A stretch of 64,000 bases of DNA from Arthrobacter pityocampae. GTDB lineage: Bacteria > Actinomycetota > Actinomycetes > Actinomycetales > Micrococcaceae. Shown here piece by piece: positions 18,957 through 28,094 of this stretch; position 1 is the stretch's first letter; each line of letters begins with the position of its first letter. The notes beneath the pieces are model-generated. The model saw only the letters and a list, made by a program, of their open reading frames with translations. It searched no databases and was not told the DNA's origin. A program made the position numbers and the translations under genes. The stretch lies in the NCBI RefSeq assembly GCF_002927275.1, contig NZ_PRKW01000005.1, positions 460,134-524,133 of the forward strand, in the 5' to 3' direction.

Positions 18957-19170
18957 GAACCGGCCGGGACCTCGCCCGCCCGGACCGGCGGTCCTGCCCC
19001 GTAGCCCCCGGGTCCGCCTTCCGCCAGCACGGATCCGCGGCGGCGCCGGACTTGGTAGTGACGCCATCGCGTGCCTAAAGTCATCAGTAGGCTTAGCTTC
19101 ACCGGCGGGCCGACCTTCGTTCCGGCGCCCGTCGCGGCGCAGGACACGCATCAACCCAGGGAGAACACTC

Positions 19171-20088
19171 ATGACCTCCGAGAGCACCACAGGATCCACC
19201 GACCAGTACACGTTCCAGAACCCCGTCACGCGGTTCCAGAGCATCACCCCTCCTGCCGAGCACACGGACGAGCCCGGGCTCGAGTCCGAGATGGACATCA
19301 AGGCCGACCGCGGCGAGACCTCCTACCGGGGCACGGGCCGCCTCACGGGCCGGAAGGCCCTGATCACCGGCGCGGACTCCGGGATCGGCGCCGCCGTCGC
19401 GATCGCATTCGCGCGCGAAGGGGCCGACGTCGCCCTGTCCTACCTCCCCGAGGAGGAGGAGGATGCGCAGGTCGTCAAGGGACTCATCGAGGCGGAGGGC
19501 CGCACGGCCGTCTGCATCCCCGGTGACCTGAAGGACCCCGCGTACTGCATCTCGCTCGTGCAGGAGGCCGTGGACGGCCTCGGCGGCCTGGACACCCTCG
19601 TCAACAACGCCGGCAAGCAGGTGGCCGTGGAGTCGCTGGAGGAGCTGAGCGACGAGCAGCTGGACCACACGTACAAGACGAACATCTACTCGTTCTTCCG
19701 CGTGACCAAGGAGGCGCTCAAGCACCTCCAGCCCGGGTCGGCGATCATCAACTCCACCTCGATCCAGGCCTACGAGCCCTCGCCCACCCTGGTGGACTAC
19801 GCGAGCACCAAGGCCGCGATCAACAACTTTACCAAGGGGCTCGCGCAGCAGCTCGCCCCCAAGGGCATCCGCGTCAACGCCGTGGCACCCGGGCCCATCT
19901 GGACGCCGCTGCAGCCCTCGGGCGGACAACCGAAGGAGGCACTGCCCGAGTTCGGCAAGGACACCCCGCTGGGCCGTGCGGGCCAGCCGACCGAGCTCGC
20001 GCCGGCGTACGTCTTCCTGGCGTCCTCCGAGTCGAGCTACGTGCTCGGTGAGACCCTGAACGTCAACGGTGGGATGCCTTCGCCGTAA
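19171..20088 (+). CDS. SDR family oxidoreductase (glucose dehydrogenase-like)
   Basis: Short-chain dehydrogenase of 305 aa with a roughly 50-residue N-terminal extension typical of the general-stress YhdG/YghA-type group. The cofactor motif TGADSGIGAAVA is near residue 65, NNAGKQ near 148, and the catalytic YASTK near 210. The C-terminus (ETLNVNGGMPSP) is typical. NAD(P)-dependent oxidation of a sugar or alcohol is inferred. A ribosome binding site (aggga) precedes the ATG, and a strong hairpin terminator follows the stop. Confidence 0.9.
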   Translation: MTSESTTGSTDQYTFQNPVTRFQSITPPAEHTDEPGLESEMDIKADRGETSYRGTGRLTGRKALITGADSGIGAAVAIAFAREGADVALSYLPEEEEDAQVVKGLIEAEGRTAVCIPGDLKDPAYCISLVQEAVDGLGGLDTLVNNAGKQVAVESLEELSDEQLDHTYKTNIYSFFRVTKEALKHLQPGSAIINSTSIQAYEPSPTLVDYASTKAAINNFTKGLAQQLAPKGIRVNAVAPGPIWTPLQPSGGQPKEALPEFGKDTPLGRAGQPTELAPAYVFLASSESSYVLGETLNVNGGMPSP

Positions 20089-20105
20089 CCCCCGGCGGCA
20101 GACGC

Positions 20106-20141
20106 CAGCAGCCCCGGACTCCTGCGAGTCCGGGGCTGCTG
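20106..20141. terminator. Bidirectional hairpin terminator
   Basis: Perfect 16-bp stem (cagcagccccggactc and its complement) with a 4-nt ctgc loop, between the convergent SDR gene and the membrane-protein gene. No long T tract follows on either side, but the position and stability fit a shared terminator. Confidence 0.8.
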
Positions 20142-20166
20142 TCGTCTGGGGTGCGTGGTTCCGGGG

Positions 20167-21198
20167 CTATCGGGCCTCGTCCAGGGCGTCGAAGTCCGCG
20201 CGGTCGATCCGGCGGTGGTAGCGCATGCCGGCGAGTCCGCCGAGGATCGCCCCGACGAGGGCGATGGCGGCTGCAGCGAGGAGCGCGAGGAGCCCGGGGC
20301 CGGTGACGTCCTGCAGGGACGGGAGGCCGAGGCCCTGGATCCGCTCGGAGACGTTCGCCTGGTTGCCCGCGATGAGTCCGATGATGGCGAGCACGAGCGT
20401 GACGACCACCGCCCAGAGCCAGACGGCGATCCCCTGCTTGGCACCGCTGAAGCGTGCCATGCGTCCGGCGACGTAACCGCCCGTGTAGTAGGCGAGGAGC
20501 AGCATGACGGCGAGGACGACGGCGGTAGTGATCGCCGCGCTCTGCGCCTCGCCCGCGCCGCTCGTGAGGTCGGTGACGGAGAGGTTGCTGCCGATGCCGA
20601 ACAGCGCGGCCACGCCGCCCACGAGGGCGGAGAGCAGGACGAACATGCCCGTGGCGGTGAGCCAGCCGAAGAACGCGGAGCCGAACTTCATGCCCCCGAA
20701 GTGCTCCTTCTCGCGCTGGTGCAGCAGCTTGCGGTCGGACAGGCTGGGCACGCCCGACGCGGCTGCGGCGCCGCGGGGGAGGGGCTGGTCGTTCTCGGGG
20801 GCGGGGGTGCCGCGCTCCCTGCGCTTGCCGGCGGGTGTCGTGGGGACCACCTGCGTGTGGGGCCGTGTCGTCGTGTCCTCGGCGGGGCGCGTCTCCCGCG
20901 AGGCGGAGATCGGCGGCGCCTGCCGGCGGGTGGGCGTGGTGTCCTCGGTGTCGGCCGTGCCGCCCGAGTACATGCCCGGCACGTAGGCGCCGCCCGCGTC
21001 GTCGTCTGACTCGTACCCGATGGCGTCGTTCCCGCCGTTCCGCGTGGCCGGCGGCGTCACGGACGACGCGCCGGACCCGCTCTCGCCGGCCCCCGCACGG
21101 TGGGTGTCCATCAGTTCGGTGGGGTTGTCCTGGGACGGGGCGTGCTCGGGGCCGTCGTGGCGCTCGCCGTCCCTGTTCCCTGATGTGGGTGTGCTCAT
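20167..21198 (-). CDS. Multi-span membrane protein of unknown function
   Basis: 343-aa protein. The first 170 residues are hydrophilic, rich in Thr, Pro, Asp and Arg and probably disordered. About four to five hydrophobic segments follow (for example GWLTATGMFVLLSALVGG, AVVLAVMLLLAYYTGGYVAG and VVTLVLAIIGLIAG). Glycine-rich helices and a YTGGYVAGR element recall small YrzE-like membrane proteins, but I do not assign a family. It sits alone on its strand and shares a terminator with the SDR gene. Confidence 0.75.
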   Translation of the reverse strand: MSTPTSGNRDGERHDGPEHAPSQDNPTELMDTHRAGAGESGSGASSVTPPATRNGGNDAIGYESDDDAGGAYVPGMYSGGTADTEDTTPTRRQAPPISASRETRPAEDTTTRPHTQVVPTTPAGKRRERGTPAPENDQPLPRGAAAASGVPSLSDRKLLHQREKEHFGGMKFGSAFFGWLTATGMFVLLSALVGGVAALFGIGSNLSVTDLTSGAGEAQSAAITTAVVLAVMLLLAYYTGGYVAGRMARFSGAKQGIAVWLWAVVVTLVLAIIGLIAGNQANVSERIQGLGLPSLQDVTGPGLLALLAAAAIALVGAILGGLAGMRYHRRIDRADFDALDEAR

Positions 21199-21324
21199 GG
21201 ATCCTCCTGATCTCAGGGCCCGCAGGCTCGCTAAGGCGGCTTAGTATTCCCGTCAAGTATCCCACGACGGCGGGGAGAATGGCCGACGGCGCCGCGCCGC
21301 AGCACGGGATGCGAGACTGGGCTC

Positions 21325-21825
21325 ATGGATCTTCAGCTGGTCATGACCGTGGTGTGTGGAGCGCTGATCGCCGTGGGCATCGCGGGTGTGGTGATCCCGG
21401 TGCTGCCGGGCAGCATCCTCATCATCGTGGCCATGCTCGTCTGGGCGCTCACGGTGGGGAGTGTCGCGGGCTGGACCGTCTTCACGGTGGGGACCGTCCT
21501 GGCTGGTGCCGGGCTCGCCGCCGGGCTCGTCCTCACCGGCAGGACGCTCCGTCAGCGGCGGATCCCGGGCCGGTCGGTCACCATCGGGGTGCTCGCGGGA
21601 ATCGCCGGCATGTTCCTCATCCCCGTCGTGGGGCTGTTCGTCGGGTTCGCCCTCGGGTTGTTCCTGAGCGAGTTCGCCCGGCAGCGGAATGCGCGGGAGG
21701 CCGTGACCTCCAGCCTTCACGCCCTGAAGGCGACCGGCTTCGGGATCCTCGCCGAGCTGGCGCTCGCCTGCCTGGCCGGGATCACCTGGGTCATCGGGGT
21801 CTGGGTCCACTTCGCCGGCGCGTAG
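21325..21825 (+). CDS. DUF456 family membrane protein
   Basis: 166-aa integral membrane protein made of five to six short hydrophobic segments. The DUF456 signature VGIAGVVIPVLPGSILII is near residue 18. A second related segment occurs at about residues 85-125 (GIAGMFLIPVVGLFVGFALG), giving the internal repeat typical of the family. Function is unknown. It ends 3 bp before the convergent GH15 gene. Confidence 0.87.
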   Translation: MDLQLVMTVVCGALIAVGIAGVVIPVLPGSILIIVAMLVWALTVGSVAGWTVFTVGTVLAGAGLAAGLVLTGRTLRQRRIPGRSVTIGVLAGIAGMFLIPVVGLFVGFALGLFLSEFARQRNAREAVTSSLHALKATGFGILAELALACLAGITWVIGVWVHFAGA

Positions 21826-21828
21826 GCG

Positions 21829-23607
21829 TCAGGACTCTCCGGAGAGGGTCAGGGCCGCGACGATCAGCGCGAGGTGGCTCAGTCCCTGCGGCAGGTTGCC
21901 CAGGAAGGCGCCGTCGGAGGGCTCGATCATCTCGGCCATGATGCCGACGTCGTTGGCCAGGGGCACGAGCTCCTCCATCAGGTGCACGGCCTCACCCCGA
22001 CGGCCGACGGCGACGAGCGCCGACACCATCCAGAAGGCGCACGCCACGAACGTCGCCTCCTCCTCCTGCATCCCGCTGTAGCGGTAGAGCAGCGGGCCGG
22101 CGCCGAGTTCGGCGCGGAGGGCGTCCAGCGTCGAGGACATCCGCGGTCCGGTATCGAAGCCGCTCATGGCGTGCAGGAGGATCGAGGCGTCGAGCTCCGT
22201 GGACCCGGGGTACCAGATGTAGCTCTGGCGCTCCTCGGACCAGCCGTGCTCGTGCACCCAGTCGCGGATGCGGTCGCGCTCGGAGGCCCACCGCTCGACC
22301 GGCCCCTGGAGCTGGCCGCGGTCGGCGAGGAGGACGGCGCACCGCAGGGCGTTCCAGCACCCGAGCTTCGAGGTCACGTAGTGCCGTTCCTCCGGGAGCT
22401 CCCACATGCCGGCGTCGCGGCGCTGCCACACGTCGCAGGCGAGGTCCGCGAGGTCGGCGAGCTGGCGCATCGTCGCCGGGTCGAGGGCGTGGCCGGCCTG
22501 GACGTACTGCCACACGATGTCGAAGATGTCCCCGAACACACCGAGCTGGAGCTGGCCCGCGGCGGGGTTGCCGTCGACGACGGGGCCGATGCCGCGCCAG
22601 CCGGTGAGGTCCGGGCGGCGCGTGCCCTCGGGGATGTCGCCGTTAAGCCCGGTGAAGACCTCGAGGTCGGCGCCCTGGGCCCGCAGGTTCTTCAGCATCC
22701 ACGACACGGCGGCGTGGACCTCCTCGCGGATCCCCGCCCGCGTGAGGGCGTGCAGCGTGTAGGCGGTGTCCCGGACCCAGGCGTAGCGGTAGTCCCAGTT
22801 CTTGCCGCCCGCGAGGGACTCGGGCAGGGAGGTCGTCGCCGCGGCGGCGATGGATCCGGACGGGCTGTGCAGCAGCAGCTTCAGGGTGAGGGCGCTGCGC
22901 AGCACGGCGTGCCGGTACTCGCCGTCGTAGCCGAAGGCGTCCGACCACGACTGCCAGTTGGCGATGGTGCGGTCCACGCCGTCGTCGATGGTCTGCGGGT
23001 CCGGGAGCGGGAGGGGCTCGCCGTGCGTGGAGACGACGGCGACCAGGTGCCTCGACTGCGGCGAGGTGGTGAAGACGCCTGTGACGGACCGTCCGCCGGC
23101 GTGCCGGACGCCGTGGTCGATGCCGAGGATCCCGAGCGCGGCGCCGTCGATGCGAAGGATCGGCTGCCCGGCGCCCGTGTCGACCCACGGCGACGCGCCA
23201 CCGAAACAGGTTCCGGGCGCGACCGACCACGCCATCTCCACGGAACCCGTCAGGCCGTCGACGCGCCGGGCGAGCTCCCCCCAGGGAAGTCGGCCGGCCA
23301 CTCCGGTGTTGAGGGAATCCGTGACGCGCACCGTGCCGCCGGCCGTGGTGTAGGTGGTCTCCAGGACGTTGGAGCCGTCCGCGTAGCGACGCTCCACCGA
23401 GAAGGGCGCCGTGGGTGCGAGGGACAGGAAACCCTCCTCGGCGTCCAGCAGCCGGGCGAAGGCCGGCGCCGAATCGAGGTCCGGGGTCGGGTACCAGTCG
23501 ATGGAGCCGTCGAGCGCCACGAGCGCGACGGTCCGGCCGTCGCCGATCGCCGCGTAAGAGCGGAGATCGACGAAACCGGCATCATCCCGGAGGGCGCCGT
23601 CCACCAC
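21829..23607 (-). CDS. Glycoside hydrolase family 15 protein (glucoamylase/trehalase-like)
   Basis: 592-aa cytoplasmic (alpha/alpha)6-barrel enzyme. The N-terminal beta-sandwich starts with SYAAIGDGRTVALVALDGSI, typical of bacterial GH15 trehalase/glucan hydrolases. The family motif KNWDYRYAWVRDT is near residue 270. Actinobacterial members of this type include trehalases and glucoamylases, hydrolysing trehalose or alpha-glucans to glucose; which applies here is not decidable. The start is GTG with a weak ribosome binding site, 25 bp after a 41-aa small protein, so co-transcription is likely. Confidence 0.9.
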   Translation of the reverse strand: MVDGALRDDAGFVDLRSYAAIGDGRTVALVALDGSIDWYPTPDLDSAPAFARLLDAEEGFLSLAPTAPFSVERRYADGSNVLETTYTTAGGTVRVTDSLNTGVAGRLPWGELARRVDGLTGSVEMAWSVAPGTCFGGASPWVDTGAGQPILRIDGAALGILGIDHGVRHAGGRSVTGVFTTSPQSRHLVAVVSTHGEPLPLPDPQTIDDGVDRTIANWQSWSDAFGYDGEYRHAVLRSALTLKLLLHSPSGSIAAAATTSLPESLAGGKNWDYRYAWVRDTAYTLHALTRAGIREEVHAAVSWMLKNLRAQGADLEVFTGLNGDIPEGTRRPDLTGWRGIGPVVDGNPAAGQLQLGVFGDIFDIVWQYVQAGHALDPATMRQLADLADLACDVWQRRDAGMWELPEERHYVTSKLGCWNALRCAVLLADRGQLQGPVERWASERDRIRDWVHEHGWSEERQSYIWYPGSTELDASILLHAMSGFDTGPRMSSTLDALRAELGAGPLLYRYSGMQEEEATFVACAFWMVSALVAVGRRGEAVHLMEELVPLANDVGIMAEMIEPSDGAFLGNLPQGLSHLALIVAALTLSGES

Positions 23608-23632
23608 GTCCTGGTCTACCGCCGTCTTCCTG

Positions 23633-23758
23633 CTACCTGCCGGGCCGGCCGTTGTAGCGCGCCTTGCCGGCGCGGGTCTGCTGGCCTGCGCGGCGGCTGT
23701 TCATCAGGCGTGAGGCGATGACGGGGACGAGAGCCCAGAGGATCTTCTTCAGCAGCAT
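23633..23758 (-). CDS. 41-aa small basic protein
   Basis: Short gene starting MLLKKILWALVPVIASRLM. It has a hydrophobic N-terminal stretch (residues 6-16), a central RRAGQQTRAGKARY and a basic end. The ATG has a good ribosome binding site (aagga) upstream. It lies between the S10 peptidase and GH15 genes on the same strand. Likely a membrane-associated small protein; no function known. Confidence 0.6.
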   Translation of the reverse strand: MLLKKILWALVPVIASRLMNSRRAGQQTRAGKARYNGRPGR

Positions 23759-23826
23759 GGTGTGTCCTTACGGTGAGGGACGCCCGCGAAGGTCACGGAC
23801 GGTCGACTTCATCATCCTACTGATGA

Positions 23827-25305
23827 TCACCCGACGGCCCGGCCTTCCGTGACGAACGCCGCCAGTGCGCGGAGTTGGGCGGTCCGTGCTACCGGGTTCA
23901 GGTACATCATGTGGCCGGCCTCGTGATAGTGGTGCGTGAAGCGGGCCCGGGCGGTGTCGTCGAGGTTCATGTGAGCCCAGACGTACTCGGCCGCGAAGTG
24001 GGGGGTGGCGCCGTCGTGGTAGCCGTAGTCGACGTGCACGCGCAGGGTGGGATTGTGCACGAGGAGGCGTTCCAGGACGCCCGAGACGTCCACCGGCGCA
24101 CCCTCGAACGTCCGGTAGCTCCACGGCTGGACGCGCGCGGTGAGGATCTCGTAGGGGAGGTCGTTCTCGTAGCCGAGTTCCGCCCGGACGTAGTGGTTCA
24201 TCGCCGCCGAGTACGGTCCGGTGATCGCCCGCATGCTCGGGTCGTCGAAGGAGTCCGAGGCCTGCTGGTTCTCGGGGCGGGCGGCGAACCGGCCGTCGAT
24301 GCGCCCCACCGCGAGGCCCTGCCCGCGCAGGAGTTCCGCCGCGAACTCGTGGTAGGCCCAGCGGAGGTCGGTGCGGCGGATGAAGCCCTCGTCGAGCGTC
24401 GTGATGGCGTGCAGGCGCGCGACGACGTCGTCGTACTCCGCCGGGCTCAACCGGCTGCCCTGCGTCAGCGCGTAGCCGAAGTCGCGGGACGCGAACTCCT
24501 CGGCCTCCCGGAGCACGTCGGAGAGCTCCCTCCCGCCGTGCCTGCCGTGGTGGTGCGCGATCGCGGCATAGGTGGGCAGGTGCAGCGCGTAGGGCAGGTC
24601 GCTGCCCGGGAAGAAGCGCAGCGTGGACATGTTGAGGACGGTCGAGATCAGGCCGAGTCCGTTGACGGCCATGCCGTAGGCGTCGAACAGGCGCCCGGCC
24701 ACCGCGACGGCGCGCAGTGTGCCGTAGGACTCGCCGACGAGGTACTTGGGGGAGAGCCAGCGGTTGTTGCGGGTGGTCCAGAGCCGGATGACCTCAGCCA
24801 CGAGATCGCGGTCCTGGACGAAGGCGTGGAACTCGTCGGCCGTCTCGCCCTCGACCACACGGGAGAAGCCGGTGTTCACGGGGTCGATCAGAACGAGGTC
24901 GCTCGACTCGAGCAGGCTGTCCGGATTGTCGACGAGGTCGAACGGTGCAGGCGTCATGGCGCCGACGTCCCCCGAATCCACCAGACGCGGCCCCAGCAGT
25001 CCCAGATGGAGCCACACGGAGGCGGAGCCGGGGCCGCCGTTGAAGGCGAAGGTGACGGGCCGGTCCGGCTCCGCGTCCTGCTTCGTGTACGCCACGATGA
25101 AGATCTCGGCTTTCGGCTTGAAGCCGTCCGCCTTGCCGTCCTTCGTCTCCTCGCGGCGCAGGACGAGGCGTCCGGTCGTCGTCGTGTACGTCAGGCCCGA
25201 GGCCGTGGTGTGCTCCCGGACGGCGAAATCGTCGGACACCTCCCTGGCCCGGGCATCCGATTCCTGCGCGGCGGTGGTCGGTGTGTCCTTCGTCTCATCA
25301 GCCAT
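23827..25305 (-). CDS. S10 family serine carboxypeptidase
   Basis: 492-aa alpha/beta-hydrolase peptidase. The substrate-binding motif FNGGPGSASVW is near residue 90, the catalytic serine is in VGESYGTLRA near residue 193, the Asp probably in VDYGYHDGATP and the His in HYHEAGHMMY. S10 enzymes remove C-terminal amino acids, usually at acid pH. No signal peptide is seen, so it is probably cytoplasmic, as in many bacterial homologues. Its neighbours on the same strand are a DHA2 exporter upstream and the small protein and GH15 downstream. Confidence 0.9.
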   Translation of the reverse strand: MADETKDTPTTAAQESDARAREVSDDFAVREHTTASGLTYTTTTGRLVLRREETKDGKADGFKPKAEIFIVAYTKQDAEPDRPVTFAFNGGPGSASVWLHLGLLGPRLVDSGDVGAMTPAPFDLVDNPDSLLESSDLVLIDPVNTGFSRVVEGETADEFHAFVQDRDLVAEVIRLWTTRNNRWLSPKYLVGESYGTLRAVAVAGRLFDAYGMAVNGLGLISTVLNMSTLRFFPGSDLPYALHLPTYAAIAHHHGRHGGRELSDVLREAEEFASRDFGYALTQGSRLSPAEYDDVVARLHAITTLDEGFIRRTDLRWAYHEFAAELLRGQGLAVGRIDGRFAARPENQQASDSFDDPSMRAITGPYSAAMNHYVRAELGYENDLPYEILTARVQPWSYRTFEGAPVDVSGVLERLLVHNPTLRVHVDYGYHDGATPHFAAEYVWAHMNLDDTARARFTHHYHEAGHMMYLNPVARTAQLRALAAFVTEGRAVG

Positions 25306-25341
25306 GCCAGAAGACTACCGGTAGTTCCCTGAGGCAACCGC

Positions 25342-26916
25342 TCAGCGGTCGGCGGGTGCTGTCTCCCGGGACTCCGATGCCGGGCGAGGCCCCCTGTGGG
25401 CGCCCTGTGCCGGGGAGGCCCCGGCGTCGCCGGACCACTGGTCGTTCCGCTGCGGCCGGGCGAAGAACAGGGCGGCGAGGAAGCCGATGATGATGACGCA
25501 GGCCGGCAGGTAGAGCGACTGGCCCATCGCGAGCGCGTAGCCGGCCTTCGCGTCCTCGGGCAGCGCTGCTCCGGGGGTGGCGCTCATGCCGCCGCCGCCG
25601 AGATTGGTCATCAGGCGTGACTGCATCATCGCAGCGATGGCGGCGCTGCCGAGCACGGCGCCCATCTGGCGGGTGGTGTTGTAGACGCCGGACCCTGCTC
25701 CCGCGAGGGACGGGGCGAGGTTCCGGGTGGCGGTGAGGGAGACCGGCGCCCAGATCCCTGCACTGGAGAGGCCGAGCAGGGAGATCGGCAGCAGGAGCTG
25801 CCAGAAGGGGACGTCCGGCGTGAGGAGGGAGCCCAGCCAGAAGAGGGACACCGACATGCCGGCGAATCCCGCGATGGCGATGTACTTCGGATTGCTCCGC
25901 TGGACGAACTTGCCGACGAAGGGGGCGAGGGCGCCGGAGATGACGGCCATGGGGGTGAGGAGCAGCGCCGCCTGCGTGGGCGAGAGGCCGCGGACCGTCT
26001 GCGCATACAGCATGAGGGGCAGTGCCATGGTGGTGATGGCGAAGCCCATGGCGGTGATGGAGGTGTTGGCGAGGGAGAAGTTACGGTCCCGGAACAACCG
26101 CAGCGGCACCAGCGGTTCGCCGCGGTTGATCTTCTGCCAGATGACGAAGGCGACGAGCAGCACGATGCCCGTGATGATCAGCGACCAGACGGAGAGCGGG
26201 CCGGCAATGGTCCCCCAGTCGTAGGTCTCGCCCTCCTGGATGCCGAAGACGAGGCAGAACAGGCCGGCGGCGCTGAGGAAGACGCCCAGCATGTCGAAGC
26301 GGTGGGACGTGGTGGGCAGGGTGGGGACGAGGCGGACGGCGAGGACGAAGCCGATGACGCCGACCGGGACGTTGATGAAGAAGATCCACTCCCACCCGGC
26401 GGAGTCCACGAGGATGCCCCCGAGCACGGGACCCACGAGGGTCGCGACGCCGGCGACGGACCCCCACAGGCCCATGGCGGCACCCCGGCGCTCGGGCGGG
26501 AAGATCCGGGTGATGACGGACATGGTCTGCGGCGTCATGAGCGCGGCGCCGAGTCCCTGCAGTACGCGCGCCAGGATGAGCGTCTCCACCGTGCCCGAGA
26601 GCCCGCACCAGGCGCTCGAGAGCGTGAAGACCACCAGCCCCACCAGGTAGATGCGTTTCGGCCCGAAGCGGTCACCCAGCCGACCCGTCACGAGCAGCGG
26701 CACGGCGTAGGCCAGCAGGTACGCGCTGGTCACCCAGATGACGCTGTCGATCCCGGCGTCGAGCCCCTCCATGATGGCCGGGGTGGCGACCGAGACGATC
26801 GTGGAGTCCACGAGGATCATGAAGAAGCCGATGACGAGTGACCAGAGGGCCGGCCATGCCCTGATGCCGTCCTGCTGGGCGGTGTCTGTGGCGGCCGGGG
26901 TGGGGGTGCGGGACAT
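25342..26916 (-). CDS. MFS transporter, DHA2 family (EmrB/QacA-like)
   Basis: Drug:H+ antiporter-like membrane protein of about 524 aa with 14 predicted helices. TM1 carries the DHA2 motif FMILVDSTIVSVATP, motif A appears as GRLGDRFGPKR, and motif C as SVAGVATLVGPVLGGILVD. It is predicted to export drugs or metabolites. I use the ATG at 26916 (MSRTPTPAATD); the frame has another ATG at 26946. It precedes the S10 peptidase by 36 bp and its promoter backs on to the tRNA-Ala promoter. Confidence 0.9.
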   Translation of the reverse strand: MSRTPTPAATDTAQQDGIRAWPALWSLVIGFFMILVDSTIVSVATPAIMEGLDAGIDSVIWVTSAYLLAYAVPLLVTGRLGDRFGPKRIYLVGLVVFTLSSAWCGLSGTVETLILARVLQGLGAALMTPQTMSVITRIFPPERRGAAMGLWGSVAGVATLVGPVLGGILVDSAGWEWIFFINVPVGVIGFVLAVRLVPTLPTTSHRFDMLGVFLSAAGLFCLVFGIQEGETYDWGTIAGPLSVWSLIITGIVLLVAFVIWQKINRGEPLVPLRLFRDRNFSLANTSITAMGFAITTMALPLMLYAQTVRGLSPTQAALLLTPMAVISGALAPFVGKFVQRSNPKYIAIAGFAGMSVSLFWLGSLLTPDVPFWQLLLPISLLGLSSAGIWAPVSLTATRNLAPSLAGAGSGVYNTTRQMGAVLGSAAIAAMMQSRLMTNLGGGGMSATPGAALPEDAKAGYALAMGQSLYLPACVIIIGFLAALFFARPQRNDQWSGDAGASPAQGAHRGPRPASESRETAPADR

Positions 26917-26975
26917 GAGGAGAAGACTACGCCCGCCCGCTGACATCCCTGCCGCCGCCGGCAACCGCCCGCGCT

Positions 26976-27005
26976 TTGGGCGTAGCGGGAACTTCTGGGT
27001 ACAGT
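26976..27005 (+). promoter_or_regulatory. Probable sigma-70-type promoter of tRNA-Ala
   Basis: TTGGGC (26976-26981) and TACAGT (27000-27005) with an 18-bp spacer. The predicted start of transcription is about 15 bp before the mature tRNA 5' end. Confidence 0.6.
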
Positions 27006-27028
27006 GTTGGTGTTCGGAAGTAGTACCC

Positions 27029-27101
27029 GGGGCTTTAGCTCAGTTGGTAGAGCGTTTCGTTCGCAATGAAAAGGTCAGGGGTTCGATTCCCCTAAGCTCC
27101 A
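27029..27101 (+). tRNA. tRNA-Ala (anticodon CGC)
   Basis: A 73-nt cloverleaf. The acceptor arms GGGGCTT/AAGCTCC pair with one G-U, and the D-arm is GCTC...GAGC. The anticodon loop TTCGCAA gives anticodon CGC for alanine GCG codons, and the T-arm is AGGGG-TTCGATT-CCCCT. The discriminator is A and CCA is not encoded. It sits between a promoter-like sequence and a strong terminator, so it is a single-gene unit. Confidence 0.95.
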
Positions 27102-27115
27102 CAGTCTCCGCACAC

Positions 27116-27148
27116 AGCGAGGCCCCTGTCACCAGGGGCCTCGCTTTT
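27116..27148 (+). terminator. Rho-independent terminator after tRNA-Ala
   Basis: Perfect 13-bp stem (agcgaggcccctg and its complement) with a tcac loop, followed by TTTT. It also lies downstream of the convergent DUF5684 gene, so it may serve both strands. Confidence 0.9.
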
Positions 27149-27187
27149 GTTCCAGGGCGGAAGGCACGGGAAGCCCGGCCGGCGGGA

Positions 27188-27694
27188 TCAGGACTGGTAC
27201 TGGTCCGCCTTGTAGGAGCCGGCGGCGCCGGGGCCCTGCTGGGGAGCCTGGCCGAGCGGGTAGCGAGCGGCCTCGCGGCCGAGGTAGCGCGCCGATCCGT
27301 AGGACAGGACGAAGTACATGATCACGGCGAAGAAGAAGATCAGGACCGCCGTGCCGGCGCCCTTGCCGAAGACCTTCGCGACGTTGATGGCGAGGAGCAC
27401 GGCGAGGACGATCTGCAGGACCGGGATGAAGGCCAGGAGGACCAGCCACGGGGACAGTCCCGAGATGCGCAGCAGGACGATGATGTTGTAGAGCGGCACG
27501 AATGCGGCCCAGCCGGGCTCGCCGGCCTTCTTGAACATCCCCCTGAGGGCGAAGCCGGTGATCAGGAGAGCGATCACAAGGCTCAGGATGCCGCCGATCG
27601 CAGCCCCCGCAACGGCGGCGGGATCAGTGGTGGTGGTCGTGGTGGTGGTCATCGCCGGGAGCATGCCGAGGGCAAGGGCGGAGGTCGGTGTCAT
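27188..27694 (-). CDS. DUF5684 family membrane protein
   Basis: 168-aa protein. A Thr-rich N-terminus is followed by three to four hydrophobic helices and the segment GWAAFVPLYNIIVLLRISG, characteristic of the DUF5684/signal-peptidase-I-neighbour type of small membrane proteins. The C-terminus is Gln/Gly-rich (APQQGPGAAGSYK). Function unknown. The start is uncertain: the first ATG is used, but an ATG about 14 codons downstream (MTTTTTTTT) is equally plausible. Confidence 0.75.
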   Translation of the reverse strand: MTPTSALALGMLPAMTTTTTTTTDPAAVAGAAIGGILSLVIALLITGFALRGMFKKAGEPGWAAFVPLYNIIVLLRISGLSPWLVLLAFIPVLQIVLAVLLAINVAKVFGKGAGTAVLIFFFAVIMYFVLSYGSARYLGREAARYPLGQAPQQGPGAAGSYKADQYQS

Positions 27695-27761
27695 GAACCG
27701 AACAGTACCGTGCGTTTAATGAAATCGGGACGAAACGCGCTCTGTCGTGGCGCCGCGTCGG

Positions 27762-28031
27762 CTACTCGGCCTCGGGCGCCTTCCGCGTCCAGGGCTTCGC
27801 CGCAAGGATCCGGGCGAGCGGTCCGAGCCAGGACATCACCACCAGGAGGGTGAAGGTGCTGCTCAGGGAGGAGCTTAGGGTCGTGGAGGGGAAGAGCTGG
27901 TGGACGCCCACGAGGACGGCGGCCACGAGGAACACCTTCTTGAGCGCGCTCAGCACATGCCACGGGACCGGGCGCGGCCAGGGCGTGAAATCGGCGGACT
28001 CGGTGTCCCCGGGCTGCGTGTCCCAACTCAT
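27762..28031 (-). CDS. Small membrane protein of unknown function
   Basis: 89-aa protein. A hydrophilic N-terminus (MSWDTQPGDTESADF) is followed by two hydrophobic segments (VFLVAAVLVGVHQLF and FTLLVVMSWLGPLARIL) and a charged tail. The ATG at 28031 has a G-rich ribosome binding site; a GTG at 28067 would extend it by 12 residues. No family recognised. Confidence 0.65.
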   Translation of the reverse strand: MSWDTQPGDTESADFTPWPRPVPWHVLSALKKVFLVAAVLVGVHQLFPSTTLSSSLSSTFTLLVVMSWLGPLARILAAKPWTRKAPEAE

Positions 28032-28094
28032 CCGACCCCCTGCATGGTATGTGCCTCCATTATCCACGCGGAACGTCTCCAGGCGGCAGGCACC

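Noticed and set aside
18953-19147. 64-aa minus-strand frame between the small membrane protein and the SDR gene
   Set aside because: Basic, low-complexity composition, no ribosome binding site and no family resemblance; probably chance.
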